Shown: positions 7,752-17,017, counted from the stretch's first letter. The stretch: 47,908 nt of DNA from Candidatus Saccharimonadales bacterium (GCA_035317825.1 DATHGB010000012.1:1-47908), one strand, 5' to 3'. Notes: generated by a model not told the origin, from the letters alone. Numbers and translations: made by a program.

Positions 7752-8249
7752 TTATTTACCTGTGAGCGAACGTGTATTTTCAAGGTATTGTTGAGGATTC
7801 AAGCCATCGACAATATCCGCAGCCCTAATAAGGTGTGGGGCGCCTCGACACAATTCCCTAAATTCCTTTGGAGAAACCCATTTTGCTTCGACAATCTCAT
7901 GCATATCTGGCGTAGCGGTAGCATTAACATTAGTTGCCATAAATAGAAAATGGACAAAGTCCTTCCTGTCATCTTGAGGATGGTGATAGACAACATCTAC
8001 GAATTTGATTTGACTAGATACGAGAGAGATATTCACCTCTTCTTGAAGTTCGCGTAGAGCTGCCTTTTGCGGCGACTCGCCTTCGTCAACAACTCCGCCA
8101 GGAACTGACCAATGGTCTTTGTAAGATGCTTTTACAGCGAGCATCTTGTTTTCCTTATTAACACAAATCATAGCCGCACCACATGGTTTTGCAGGTAAAT
8201 TATTATGCCAGTTAGCTTTTTCCTCAGTTGTAAAAGGAGTAATAGCCAT
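7752..8249 (-). CDS. NUDIX hydrolase
   Basis: A 165-residue NUDIX-fold pyrophosphatase that would cleave a nucleoside diphosphate linked to another group. The Nudix box runs from about residue 52 to 74 (GVVDEGE, then RELQEEVNI): the metal-binding REUxEE is intact, while the Gly near the end of the box is Asn. The N-terminal segment GAAMICVNKENKMLAVK forms the first strand pair. Substrate cannot be told from sequence. The gene starts 12 bases after the rny stop, so it is probably co-transcribed with ribonuclease Y. Confidence 0.88.
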   Translation of the reverse strand: MAITPFTTEEKANWHNNLPAKPCGAAMICVNKENKMLAVKASYKDHWSVPGGVVDEGESPQKAALRELQEEVNISLVSSQIKFVDVVYHHPQDDRKDFVHFLFMATNVNATATPDMHEIVEAKWVSPKEFRELCRGAPHLIRAADIVDGLNPQQYLENTRSLTGK

Positions 8250-8261
8250 AGTATTTACCTT

Positions 8262-9752
8262 CTACTTAGCAAATTCAATTGCGCGGGTTTCGCGGATGAC
8301 ATTTACTTTGATCGTTCCAGGATATTGCATGGTGCTTTCAATCTTGGTTGCAATGTCGCGGGCTAGTTTGATAGCAGATAAATCATCGATTGCCTTTGGA
8401 CTCACGATAACGCGGATTTCACGACCAGCACTAATAGCGTAGGCTTTGTCAATACCCTTAAAGCTAGTTGCAACATTTTCAAGATCGCGCATACGTTCAA
8501 CAAAGTTTTCAGCGCTGATGTTCCTAGCACCTGGACGAGCAGCTGAAAGTGCATCACACACACGGACAACTAGCGCTTCTGGAGTAGTTGCTTCAATATC
8601 GTCATGGTGAGCTTCGATTGCATGGGCAATGTCTTCACTCATGCCATATTTACGGGCAAGTTCCGCACCGATGTGGTGATGTTTTCCTTCGATTTTATGC
8701 GTCACCGCTTTGCCAACATCATGAAGCAATGTCGCGATTTTAGTCACACGAACATTCGCACCAATTTCTTCAGCAATGAGTCCTGCCATATGCGCCATTT
8801 CGGTACTGTGCATCAAAACATTTTGACCATAGCTTGTACGGAATTTCAGCTCACCAAGTAGGCGAATCATTTCCTTTGGAATACCAGCAACACCGACTTC
8901 GCGGGCTGCATCTTCCCCTGCCCTGGTAATGTCTTTATCAATTTGTTTCCCGGCTTTTTCGACAACTTCTTCGATGCGGCCCGGGTGAATACGGCCGTCT
9001 TTCATCAGCATTTCAAGTGTTAACCTAGCAACCTGGCGGCGAATTGGATCAAAGCTAGATAGGATAATCATACCTGGAGTATCGTCAACCAAAATATCGA
9101 CGCCCGTTGCACGTTGCAGTGCCTGAATATTACGTCCTTCTTTGCCGATAATACGGCCTTTCATTTCATCATCGGTGAGTTTGATTGCAGTCACCGTGCG
9201 CTCAGCCGTGACTTCACTAGACATGCGCTCCATAGCCGTTACCAAAATTGTTTGCGCACGTTCTTCAGCATCTTCCATGGCGTCGTGCTGCAATTTTGTC
9301 ACAAGTCCGACAAGGTCTTCCTTGATGTCACGCTCTGTCATTTGCATTAATTTGTCGGCAGCATCGGCTTTTTTAAGCCCTGCGATCTTTTCAAGTTTTT
9401 CTTGCTGGCGGGTACGGATATCCCGAATTTCGTTCTTTAATTCTTCGACTTCGCTTTCGCTAACGCGCAATTTTTCGGCTCGCCTGTCGATTTCATCGAG
9501 TTTTTTATCAAGGCTAACTTCTCGGTCCGCCAATCGGTTTTCGGTTTTTTTCCATTCTTTTCGACGTTCGTTTTCAAGCTCTACGGCTTCATCTTTTGCC
9601 TTTAAGACAATGTCGCCCGCTTTTGTTTTCGCCTGCGCGATTTCTTTTTCTGCTTTATTTCTGCCATCGGTTAGCCGGCGCTTCTCGTAAACGACTGTTC
9701 CGCCTACGCCAAAAACTACCCCTAGAACAGCGGCAATTAATCCCTCTATCAT
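8262..9752 (-). CDS. rny: Ribonuclease Y
   Basis: Membrane-anchored endoribonuclease that starts mRNA decay in many Gram-positive-type bacteria. The 496 residues show the full layout: an N-terminal membrane helix (about 4-22), a long charged coiled coil (about 30-170), a KH RNA-binding domain with GRIIGKEGRNIQAL, and an HD phosphohydrolase domain with LLHDVGKA and, further on, the metal-binding H-H pair (AHHDD). The ending RVNVIRETRA-type motif (here KVNVIRETRAIEFAK) is the usual conserved C-terminus. A leader of roughly 100 nt or more seems to precede it (possible TACAAT on the minus strand near 9886), with GGAGAAAGGA before the start. The NUDIX gene follows in the same direction. Confidence 0.97.
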   Translation of the reverse strand: MIEGLIAAVLGVVFGVGGTVVYEKRRLTDGRNKAEKEIAQAKTKAGDIVLKAKDEAVELENERRKEWKKTENRLADREVSLDKKLDEIDRRAEKLRVSESEVEELKNEIRDIRTRQQEKLEKIAGLKKADAADKLMQMTERDIKEDLVGLVTKLQHDAMEDAEERAQTILVTAMERMSSEVTAERTVTAIKLTDDEMKGRIIGKEGRNIQALQRATGVDILVDDTPGMIILSSFDPIRRQVARLTLEMLMKDGRIHPGRIEEVVEKAGKQIDKDITRAGEDAAREVGVAGIPKEMIRLLGELKFRTSYGQNVLMHSTEMAHMAGLIAEEIGANVRVTKIATLLHDVGKAVTHKIEGKHHHIGAELARKYGMSEDIAHAIEAHHDDIEATTPEALVVRVCDALSAARPGARNISAENFVERMRDLENVATSFKGIDKAYAISAGREIRVIVSPKAIDDLSAIKLARDIATKIESTMQYPGTIKVNVIRETRAIEFAK

Positions 9753-9912
9753 AAATTGTTCCTTTCTCCGAGGACCAATCCTACTTGTAAAGACAAGACG
9801 TATCTGTTACTAAATCAAAATGAGGACTAGTCTGGAAATTTCAAAAAGTTTCGTGAGAGCCTAAATCATAGACTTCTTTTATTGTAGCTCTTTTTACCTC
9901 AACCAAGCAAGC

Positions 9913-10299
9913 TTATTTGCGCGGTTTTGTGATATGGGCGTCACTGCCGTACAGAGGAAGAACAATCTGATCGTTTTGGCCAGACTGTAGTTTGATAATA
10001 ACTTGGTCTCTCCATGTTTCGCCCTCTCCACCTACAATCGGAATTGCCAAACTATCGGCCATGGTATTTAAAACCGTCAGGCCAATTCGAAGACCCGTAA
10101 AACTGCCTGGTCCGCGAAATACGCCTATTCCAGAAATATCCGTAAACGTTTTACCATTTTTTTGTAATTGTTCTTGCAAATAGTTAAGCAGACCTCTAGC
10201 CAGCGTGCGGTCCGCTTGCCATTCGTCGTTATAATGCCAGTCACTATCGACAAGCATAATTTTACAGACAGGAGTGGACGTATCGAGTAAAAGAATCAT
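9913..10299 (-). CDS. tsaB: TsaB, short form (tRNA t6A biosynthesis)
   Basis: Partner protein of the TsaBDE complex that makes N6-threonylcarbamoyladenosine on tRNAs reading ANN codons. The N-terminus MILLLDTSTP and the diagnostic RGPGSFTGLRIG (residues 62-73) are TsaB signatures. The protein has only 128 residues, against about 220-235 in most bacteria: the N-terminal ASKHA half is present but most of the second half is missing, and it ends with the usual terminal phrase (LPLYGSDAHITKPRK). The reading frame is clean, so this looks like a naturally shortened form and not a frameshift. Its start overlaps the end of tsaE by four bases, so the two are translated together. Confidence 0.9.
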   Translation of the reverse strand: MILLLDTSTPVCKIMLVDSDWHYNDEWQADRTLARGLLNYLQEQLQKNGKTFTDISGIGVFRGPGSFTGLRIGLTVLNTMADSLAIPIVGGEGETWRDQVIIKLQSGQNDQIVLPLYGSDAHITKPRK

Positions 10300-10751
10300 A
10301 CAAGCGCCTTTACGAGCTGGGTACTTTTTTCACCGCCAGCCGACAACATAACCTTGCGAGAGTTTTCGGTTGGAGAAGTAATCTGAATTGTGAGCCTATC
10401 GGCCGGTAGTACGCCGCTTACGATCTCGGCCCATTCAATCATCGTAACGGAGTGAGGATCATTAAGTGTTTCGTGCAGCTCGCTCGTCATAATTCCCGCA
10501 TCATTCAGCCGATAAAAGTCATAGTGTGCTAACTGTAGATTATTTGCCGCCACGTACACCCGGCTAATGGTAAAACTAGGGCTTTGTACGTCTTCGTCAA
10601 CGCCAAAGCCCTTCGCAATTCCTTTGGCAAGGGTCGTCTTCCCAGCACCGACATCACCAACAAGCTCAATAATTTCCCCACCATTAAGAAGCGCTCCGAG
10701 CCGAGCACCAAACTCCTTCATTTCGTCTTCACTTTCGGTAGTGATTGTCAT
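10296..10751 (-). CDS. tsaE: TsaE, tRNA threonylcarbamoyladenosine biosynthesis ATPase
   Basis: P-loop ATPase that works with TsaB and TsaD in t6A synthesis. Walker A is GDVGAGKTTLAKG; the family signature SPSFTISRVY and the HYDFYRL segment (with the Asp of the active site) are present, as is the EWAE motif (MIEWAEIV). An upstream ATG at 10760 lies inside the probable -10 box (TATAAT, 10759-10764, minus), so the second ATG at 10749-10751 is taken as the start; the message would then be leaderless. This gives 151 residues, normal for the family. The tsaB gene follows with a four-base overlap. Confidence 0.94.
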   Translation of the reverse strand: MTITTESEDEMKEFGARLGALLNGGEIIELVGDVGAGKTTLAKGIAKGFGVDEDVQSPSFTISRVYVAANNLQLAHYDFYRLNDAGIMTSELHETLNDPHSVTMIEWAEIVSGVLPADRLTIQITSPTENSRKVMLSAGGEKSTQLVKALV

Positions 10752-10758
10752 CTTAAAC

Positions 10759-10764
10759 ATTATA
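10759..10764 (-). promoter_or_regulatory. -10 box of tsaE-tsaB
   Basis: TATAAT on the minus strand; seven bases separate it from the ATG at 10751. This predicts a leaderless tsaE message. Confidence 0.55.
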
Positions 10765-10829
10765 CCCGTTTATAGCGCGTTTCATCTAGCGTTTTGTCAT
10801 TTTCCCAGGTACAATGGAGCGTAAGCAGT

Positions 10830-12611
10830 ATGCGTATTTCAGATATTACTATCGAAAAGTTGCTCGAGCGCAGCGGCGTGGTCAACGCAGAGCAAATCGC
10901 CGTTCTTAAGGAAGAGAGCGCTCGTTCAAGACGCTCTTTGCAAGACCTTGTTATTCAAAATGATCTTATAGACAACAAGACACTCACGAAACAATTTGCC
11001 GAATATGCACAAATACCTTTTGTCGAACTCGATCCGGCCCAAATTCCACACGATGTTTTAAATAAAATCCCAGAACGTATTGCCCGGCAATACAACACGG
11101 TCCTGTTCAAGATTGATGAAGACGGCACGATGCATCTGGCAATGGACGACCCCGACGATGTTCAGGCTGTCAGTTTTATTCAAAAAGAAATCGGCGAAAA
11201 CACTAAAATTTATATCGCAACACGCGATAATATTCTTTCTTGTCTTGAAAATTACCGAGGTGATGTCAACCAAGAACTAAACGCAGTTATTAATATTCAA
11301 CGTGAAGACAAAGGTGACAACCAAACAGTCACTGAAGCCGATGTTGCTGAAGATTCGCCGATTGCCCAAACCGTAAACCTTTTGCTTGAATACGCCATTC
11401 GTAGTAATGCCAGCGATATCCATATCGAACCCCGCGAAGAATTTGTTCAGGTCCGCTACCGTATTGACGGGGTACTAAAAGAGGTGAATCGCCTACCCCG
11501 AAATGTTATTGGCGCGCTGACGAGTCGCATTAAAATCCTTTCCAACCTTAAAATTGACGAACGTCGCGTACCTCAGGACGGCCGTTTCAAGATTAAAATT
11601 GCGGGGAAACAATACGCTCTACGTGTCAGTACACTGCCTGTAGCTGATGGTGAAAAAGTCGTTATGCGTATCTTGGATGAATCAAACCAAGCTATCACGC
11701 TCCAGGACCTTGGTTACTGGGGACACTCCCTGGAAGTTATCTCCGAGGCTATCACCGAGCCAAACGGCATGGTTCTCATTACCGGACCGACAGGATCGGG
11801 TAAATCTACCAGTCTCTTTAGTGTCCTCACCATGCTTAATACGCCCGACGTTAATATTTCAACGATTGAAGATCCGGTTGAGTACAAAATCCCAGGAGTG
11901 AACCAAACACAAACCAACGTAAAGGCAGGTATGACCTTTGCCAGCGGGCTGCGCGCGCTCCTTCGTCAAGATCCGAACGTTATCATGGTTGGTGAGATCC
12001 GTGACGGCGAAACTGCCAACTTAGGCGTGCAAGCGGCACTAACCGGACACCTTGTTTTTAGTACGCTGCACACCAATAACGCAGCGACATGTCTGCCTCG
12101 ACTTCTCGACATGGGGATTGAACCCTTCCTTATCGCCAGCACGGTTAAAGCCGTTGTGGGTCAGCGTCTTGTCCGGCGTTTATGCACAAATTGCCGTCAG
12201 ACCTACACGCCGACCGCTGATGAGATAAAAGCCATTACTCATCTATTCAACCTCCACGACAATCAGGATTTTGGGCACATTCATGATCTTGAAGAACAAG
12301 CGCAGAAACAAGCTGTCGGTGGGGATACGCCCCTTGGCACATCCGAAACAACGATTACAAACCTATGGAAAGCCGCGCCTGAAGGCTGCGACGAATGCAG
12401 CCATACGGGATACAGAGGCCGTATTGGTATCTACGAAGTCTTAGGAAACACCGTTCCTGTTCAAAAACTGATCGTCGCTAACGCAACCAGCAATCAGATC
12501 CAAGACCTAGCAATTGCCGAGGGAATGGTCACTATGCAAACTGACGGACTCGTCAAAGCACTCCGCGGTAATACAACAGTCGAAGAAGTCCTGAGAGTGA
12601 CTAAAGAATAG
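10830..12611 (+). CDS. pilB: Type IV pilus assembly ATPase PilB
   Basis: Cytoplasmic hexameric ATPase that powers pilus extension. The order of domains is canonical: an N-terminal MshEN-type domain (about 1-150), then the secretion ATPase core with Walker A GPTGSGKS (about 318-325), Asp and His boxes, Walker B VGEIRD and the AALTGHLVFSTLHTN motif, and a four-cysteine zinc site (CxxC near residue 451 and CDEC near 519) that separates PilB/GspE from the retraction ATPase PilT. The start at 10830 is preferred over an ATG 36 bases earlier because GGAG sits ten bases upstream and the sequence MRISDITIEKLLERSG matches the family's usual start. First gene of the pilus operon; pilC follows after two bases. 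Confidence 0.97.
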   Translation: MRISDITIEKLLERSGVVNAEQIAVLKEESARSRRSLQDLVIQNDLIDNKTLTKQFAEYAQIPFVELDPAQIPHDVLNKIPERIARQYNTVLFKIDEDGTMHLAMDDPDDVQAVSFIQKEIGENTKIYIATRDNILSCLENYRGDVNQELNAVINIQREDKGDNQTVTEADVAEDSPIAQTVNLLLEYAIRSNASDIHIEPREEFVQVRYRIDGVLKEVNRLPRNVIGALTSRIKILSNLKIDERRVPQDGRFKIKIAGKQYALRVSTLPVADGEKVVMRILDESNQAITLQDLGYWGHSLEVISEAITEPNGMVLITGPTGSGKSTSLFSVLTMLNTPDVNISTIEDPVEYKIPGVNQTQTNVKAGMTFASGLRALLRQDPNVIMVGEIRDGETANLGVQAALTGHLVFSTLHTNNAATCLPRLLDMGIEPFLIASTVKAVVGQRLVRRLCTNCRQTYTPTADEIKAITHLFNLHDNQDFGHIHDLEEQAQKQAVGGDTPLGTSETTITNLWKAAPEGCDECSHTGYRGRIGIYEVLGNTVPVQKLIVANATSNQIQDLAIAEGMVTMQTDGLVKALRGNTTVEEVLRVTKE

Positions 12612-12613
12612 TC

Positions 12614-13840
12614 ATGCCTAAGTTTATTTACATAGCGACAAACAGCCTGAATAAATCAATTACCGGCACACTTGAGGCAGCCGACAAATCAGCCGCTATC
12701 GCGGCAATCATCAAACAAGGCATGCGGCCTATCAGCGTCAAACCTGGATCAGGTGGCGCCAAAGCATTTAGCTTTAACGATTTTCTGGGTGGCAATAAGG
12801 TAAAATCCGACGACCTTGTTATGTTCACACGCCAGCTCAGTGCCATGGTAAGTGCCGGTGTCCCCCTTCTTCGTGCGCTTAGCTCCCTCCAACAACATAG
12901 TGAAAGCCCGGCTCTTAAAAAAGTACTTGCAACAGTCATTAAAGACGTAGAGGGCGGCGCACCTCTGGGTGATGCTTTAACAAAGTACCCTAATACCTTT
13001 AGCGATGTTTACGTGAACATGGTCCGTGCCGGTGAAGCCGCAGGTATTCTAGATGAAATTTTAAAGCGACTAGCTTTGCAACAAGAAAAAAACGCGACGA
13101 TTCGTAAAAAAGTAAAAAGTGCCATGACCTATCCGATGGTTCTGATTTTTATTACCGTTATCGCCTTTTTTGGACTTATGATATTTGTTATTCCACAAAT
13201 TGGTAAAATCCTCAAAGACCTCGGCGGACCTGATGCGGAGCTGCCGCCGCTAACACAAGGGATGCTGTCGATCAGCGGATTTATAACCAGCTATTGGTAT
13301 ATTGTCTTCCCCGCGCTTATTGCCGGCGTTGTCTTTTTGGTTCGTTACATAAAGACGCCAAAAGGTAAAAACCAATTTCATCATCTTATGTTAAAAATGC
13401 CCGGAGTTAACACTATTGTTAAAAAGCTAGCCGTCGCCCGTTTTGCGCGCACCTTCTCGGCATTAATGGGTGCGGGTGTCGCCGTACTTGAAGCCCTGAC
13501 CGTCACGTCGCGGGCAGTAGGAAATGTCGTCTATGAAAAGGCTCTTCTTGATGCAGCCGAAGCCGTTAAAAATGGATCAACCCTTTCGTCGGTCATTGAA
13601 AAGAACCCGCTGTTTCCAGCCATCGTTGCGCAGATGCTTTCTGTGGGTGAAGAAACGGGTCAAACTGATATCGTCCTCGTCAAAGTCGCGGATTTCTACG
13701 AAGAAGAGGTCGACGTAGCCATCGAAGGCATCAGTTCGATTATCGAACCGGTCATGATCGTTCTTATGGGTGGAATGATCGGGTTGATCGCAGCGAGCGT
13801 CATGGGCCCGATTGCCGGCCTTGCTCAAAACGTCAAATAG
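12614..13840 (+). CDS. pilC: Type IV pilus inner-membrane platform protein PilC
   Basis: Polytopic platform protein around which the pilus is assembled, turned by PilB. The 408 residues contain two repeated T2SF domains (about 70-195 and 275-395), each ending in a membrane helix; hydrophobic helices are visible near 170-192, 222-242 and 378-400. Family motifs include FTRQLSAMVSAGVPLLRALSSL and GEETGQTDIVLVKVADFYEEEV (split here for length). The gene starts two bases after the pilB stop. A gap of 68 bases with its own -10 box separates it from pilM. Confidence 0.95.
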   Translation: MPKFIYIATNSLNKSITGTLEAADKSAAIAAIIKQGMRPISVKPGSGGAKAFSFNDFLGGNKVKSDDLVMFTRQLSAMVSAGVPLLRALSSLQQHSESPALKKVLATVIKDVEGGAPLGDALTKYPNTFSDVYVNMVRAGEAAGILDEILKRLALQQEKNATIRKKVKSAMTYPMVLIFITVIAFFGLMIFVIPQIGKILKDLGGPDAELPPLTQGMLSISGFITSYWYIVFPALIAGVVFLVRYIKTPKGKNQFHHLMLKMPGVNTIVKKLAVARFARTFSALMGAGVAVLEALTVTSRAVGNVVYEKALLDAAEAVKNGSTLSSVIEKNPLFPAIVAQMLSVGEETGQTDIVLVKVADFYEEEVDVAIEGISSIIEPVMIVLMGGMIGLIAASVMGPIAGLAQNVK

Positions 13841-13872
13841 GGGTGGAAATACCTGCCAAAACAAAGTGCTCA

Positions 13873-13881
13873 TGGTATACT
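13873..13881 (+). promoter_or_regulatory. Internal promoter (extended -10) before pilM
   Basis: TGG followed by TATACT (13876-13881), an extended -10 pattern. It would give a leader of about 20 nt before pilM and allow pilMNO expression apart from pilBC. Confidence 0.5.
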
Positions 13882-13908
13882 ATTAAGCAGTAATCTTAGT
13901 GGGCATCA

Positions 13909-14964
13909 ATGGCAAAATTATTCTATAAAGACAAGCCAATTATCGGACTTGATATCAGCCAAACCGGTATCAAGGTCATGGCTGTGGACCCAAAAAAGTG
14001 GTCCGTTTTAGGATACGGTTCGATTGATCTTGACCCGGCCAAGGTACAAGAGTCACTTGATAGTGACGATACGTATCTGAGCGAAAATATCAGTTTGTTA
14101 CTAGGCGAAAAGCTCATCGGGGAACTACCTAGCAATCATGCGATTATCGGTATCCCTACAAGTCGAACTTTCTCCCGGACGTTTACCGTCCCGGCAAAGG
14201 CAGAGAAGACTCTCGCGGATGCCGTCGAAATTGAAGTTGATCAATATATTCCTATCCCTATGAGCGCGCTTTACGTGGATTACGAAATCATCGAGCGTAC
14301 CAAAGAAAACCTGACTATTATCATGTCCGCCGTTCCAAAAGTATTAGTAGACAGCTGTATGGCCGCATGTCTTGCCGCCAATCTAAGGCCAATCATGATA
14401 GAGCCTGGAATCAACTCCGTCGCCCGCGTTCTTGAAACAACCGAGGAAGGACACTTGCCTACCTTGATTGTTGATATTGGCCCAGCAAGTACGGATATTG
14501 CCGTCCTTGATGGAGGTGCTATTCGCGTGAGTGGGGGTGTCGGTATTGGTGGAAATACGTTTACGCTCGATATTGCTAAAAAGTTAAATGTTGCGCTTGA
14601 AAATGCCCATCAGCTAAAAGTCTTAAACGGACTCAGCACGGGCCCTAGGCAAGCCAAAATAAACGGCGCGTTAGGACCTAGCCTGCAACGAATCGTCACA
14701 GAGATCCGTAAGGTTATCCGTTATTACAACGAACGTCTTAACGATGACCGCAAAATCGAACAGGTCCTCGTCGTAGGAGGTGGTAGCAACGTACCCGGTA
14801 TTGGAGACTACTTCACCAACGAGCTCGTCATGGCTGCGCGAGTCGCAAGCCCTTGGCAGAAACTTGATTTTGGTAAATTACCTCAACCTAGCAAACAATT
14901 CCGCCCTCGTTACATAACTGTCGCCGGCCTTGCGAGTGTCAACGAGAAAGAGGTCTGGAAATGA
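13909..14964 (+). CDS. pilM: Type IV pilus assembly protein PilM
   Basis: Actin/FtsA-like ATP-binding cytoplasmic protein that holds the N-terminal tail of PilN and links it to the assembly machine. The first phosphate motif is visible (IIGLDISQTGIKVMAVD), then the FSRTFTVPA and VDQYIPIPM segments typical of PilM, the second phosphate motif (LIVDIGPASTDIAVLDGG) and the adenosine motif (VLVVGGGSNVPGIGDYF). Length (351) is normal. Its last four bases overlap the start of pilN. Confidence 0.95.
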   Translation: MAKLFYKDKPIIGLDISQTGIKVMAVDPKKWSVLGYGSIDLDPAKVQESLDSDDTYLSENISLLLGEKLIGELPSNHAIIGIPTSRTFSRTFTVPAKAEKTLADAVEIEVDQYIPIPMSALYVDYEIIERTKENLTIIMSAVPKVLVDSCMAACLAANLRPIMIEPGINSVARVLETTEEGHLPTLIVDIGPASTDIAVLDGGAIRVSGGVGIGGNTFTLDIAKKLNVALENAHQLKVLNGLSTGPRQAKINGALGPSLQRIVTEIRKVIRYYNERLNDDRKIEQVLVVGGGSNVPGIGDYFTNELVMAARVASPWQKLDFGKLPQPSKQFRPRYITVAGLASVNEKEVWK

Positions 14965-15515
14965 TCAACCTTTTACCTCCAGCCAATAAACGTCAGATAA
15001 GAGCAGGTCGCAGCAATACGCTGCTTGTCCGCTATAATTTCTTTTTGCTTGGCGCGTTAGGGTTTCTTTTAATCGCAATCGGTTTTGTTTACTTCTACCT
15101 CGTCAATACGAAAACAAGTGCCGAAGCGGTAGTCCAAGAAAACCAGACAAAAGTTACCGACTTCCGACAAGTTGAACAAGAGGCAAACGAATTTAAAAAC
15201 AACCTCGCCGTCGCTAAACAAATTCTTAGCAAGGAAGTTGTCTATACGAAAGTCATCCTCGAAATCGCCGCACTGATACCAAAAGGCGTCGTGCTTGATA
15301 ACCTTAATCTTGATGCCAAGACATTCGGTACTGAAACAACTCTGACGGCTCGTGCCAAGACTGTTGATGACGCAATTGCTCTTAAAAACTCGTTCCAAAA
15401 TTCACCATCCTTTTCTAATGTCCATTTTCAAAGTATTGCCACTGCCGAAGCAGGAGGTACATATCCTATTAATGTCAGTTTAAACGTTACTATCAATAAG
15501 GATGCAGCCAAGTGA
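14961..15515 (+). CDS. pilN: PilN-like fimbrial assembly protein
   Basis: Bitopic inner-membrane protein of the PilM-N-O alignment complex. MINLLPPANK at the N-terminus is the conserved peptide that binds PilM; one membrane helix follows (about residues 24-48), then a periplasm-side or outside coiled coil and a small ferredoxin-like domain. The 184-residue length fits the family. Four-base overlaps with pilM before and pilO after show tight coupling. Confidence 0.92.
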   Translation: MINLLPPANKRQIRAGRSNTLLVRYNFFLLGALGFLLIAIGFVYFYLVNTKTSAEAVVQENQTKVTDFRQVEQEANEFKNNLAVAKQILSKEVVYTKVILEIAALIPKGVVLDNLNLDAKTFGTETTLTARAKTVDDAIALKNSFQNSPSFSNVHFQSIATAEAGGTYPINVSLNVTINKDAAK

Positions 15516-16117
15516 AAAAACGTCAGTTAACCGCTACCGCCCTACGCCTTATCTTAACGACTAGCCTGTTCGCTACTGCAGGAATTGGCATTGCCGTGTT
15601 CTCAATAGCCGACAAAACGTTAAAAGGTACCGCGGTAGCAACCAGCCATTCTGTTGCCGACGCCAGTGCAAGCCAAAATAACCTCCAGAACCTACAAAAA
15701 CTCCAACAAGACCTTATTAATAAAAAAGATGTTGTCACACGAGCAGAAAGTATCGTGGCCGAAAGTCGAAGCTACGAGTATCAAAACCAGATTATAAATG
15801 ACCTTAACGATTACGCCGCCCGAGCTAAGCTTAGTATTACCAACATCACCTTTAACGCAGCTGCTGCGGCAGGTGGCGCGGCAACAACTCCCGCGACGCC
15901 AGCTCCATCAACGACAATCGTTAACGGTGTGAAATCAACGTCCGTATCAATTACCCTTAAAAATCCTGTCGACTACATTAGTATGCTCAAGTTTATTAAA
16001 TCCATCGAGCAAAACCTTACTAAAATGCAGATATCGAACATTGCCCTTTCACAGAGCACAGACGGCCAACCCGGCATTTCCAGTGATACATTAAACATTG
16101 AAGTATATATTAAGTAG
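15512..16117 (+). CDS. pilO: PilO-like pilus assembly protein
   Basis: Bitopic partner of PilN by position and architecture: a short basic N-terminus, one membrane helix (about residues 11-34), a coiled coil (about 48-100, LQNLQKLQQDLINKK), an Ala/Thr/Pro-rich hinge (about 115-135) and a compact C-terminal domain. Sequence similarity to canonical PilO is weak, as is usual; the call relies on gene order pilM-pilN-pilO and the four-base overlap with pilN. 201 residues. Confidence 0.8.
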   Translation: MKKRQLTATALRLILTTSLFATAGIGIAVFSIADKTLKGTAVATSHSVADASASQNNLQNLQKLQQDLINKKDVVTRAESIVAESRSYEYQNQIINDLNDYAARAKLSITNITFNAAAAAGGAATTPATPAPSTTIVNGVKSTSVSITLKNPVDYISMLKFIKSIEQNLTKMQISNIALSQSTDGQPGISSDTLNIEVYIK

Positions 16118-16124
16118 GAATTAT

Positions 16125-16412
16125 ATGAACATATCTCTTACCAGTATTAAAAAACTCATCCTCGCATTACTTCATCGTTTTCACGCTATTATCTTTGTCG
16201 TTGTAGTTGTTGGCGGCTTGGCCGCAGTAGTACTTTTGCTTAACAGTATTATCGTGTCGTCTAGCGAACAAGGCGACTATGTTCCCCCCGGCAGCAATCC
16301 GTCGTCATTCGACCAAACGACAATTGACCGTATCGAGCAACTAAAAACCCGTACTGATTCGACAGCACCTCTTGATCTTTCGAAAGGTCGGACTAATCCT
16401 TTTGTTGAGTAG
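16125..16412 (+). CDS. Small membrane protein at the end of the pilus operon
   Basis: A 95-residue protein of unknown family. It has a basic N-terminus, one strong membrane helix (about residues 22-46, rich in Val) and an outside tail with a Pro/Ser-rich part and the ending STAPLDLSKGRTNPFVE. It starts seven bases after pilO; an upstream in-frame ATG at 16098 lies inside pilO and is less likely. By position it may play a PilP-like connecting role in a cell without a typical outer membrane; this is inference only. Confidence 0.65.
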   Translation: MNISLTSIKKLILALLHRFHAIIFVVVVVGGLAAVVLLLNSIIVSSSEQGDYVPPGSNPSSFDQTTIDRIEQLKTRTDSTAPLDLSKGRTNPFVE

Positions 16413-16433
16413 TTACACGAAAACGTTTATACT
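16405..16433 (+). promoter_or_regulatory. Promoter of the PRC-barrel gene, leaderless start
   Basis: TTGAGT (16405-16410), exactly 17 nt, then TATACT (16428-16433). Only six bases lie between the -10 box and ATG 16440, so transcription should begin at or next to the start codon. Confidence 0.7.
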
Positions 16434-16439
16434 AAAAGT

Positions 16440-17015
16440 ATGTTACTCGCTGGATCTCGACTCATAGACGCACCCGTTTTGGGATTACAGACAGGCAGCG
16501 AACTTGCAAGGACTAGCCGCCCTATTATCGACCCTGCTAAACTTGAAATCATCGCCTATGAAGTAAATGGCCCGCTCCTTGACCTTCACCCTTCACTCCT
16601 GCGGGTCGCGGACGTACGAGAGTTTAGCGATATTGGTATTATCGTCGATTCAAGTGATGAATTTGTCACGCCTGACGATATTATTAAGCTTGATGAAATA
16701 TATAAGCTTCATTTCGATATTGTTGGTATGCGTGTCATTGATGAAAAAAGGCGAAAGCTTGGTAAGGTCAGTGCCTACACTATTGATACGACTGGCTTTT
16801 TAATTCAACAACTAAGCGTCAAACGACCTCTTCTAAAAAGTTTGAACGACACAGAACTTTTGATTCACCGGTCGCAAATTACCGAGATTAACGATCATGC
16901 GATCGTGGTCCATTCACAGGCAAAAATTCCTCAGCCTGCTATACCTTCGGTTCGCACCGCATATGTTAACCCATTTCGTAAAAGCGCGAACGCGGAACAA
17001 ATTGATCAAAAATAA
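16440..17015 (+). CDS. PRC-barrel domain protein
   Basis: A 191-residue soluble protein with two PRC-barrel-like units. The first (about 1-75) begins LAGSRLIDAPVLGLQTG; the second (about 90-165) contains VGMRVIDEKRRKLGKVSAYTID, a clear PRC-barrel strand pattern. PRC barrels bind RNA or proteins in RimM and reaction-centre H subunits; free-standing forms have no single known role. It follows the pilus operon but has its own promoter. The last residues (NPFRKSANAEQ) echo the NPF near the end of the preceding small protein, possibly by chance. Confidence 0.75.
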   Translation: MLLAGSRLIDAPVLGLQTGSELARTSRPIIDPAKLEIIAYEVNGPLLDLHPSLLRVADVREFSDIGIIVDSSDEFVTPDDIIKLDEIYKLHFDIVGMRVIDEKRRKLGKVSAYTIDTTGFLIQQLSVKRPLLKSLNDTELLIHRSQITEINDHAIVVHSQAKIPQPAIPSVRTAYVNPFRKSANAEQIDQK

Positions 17016-17017
17016 CT

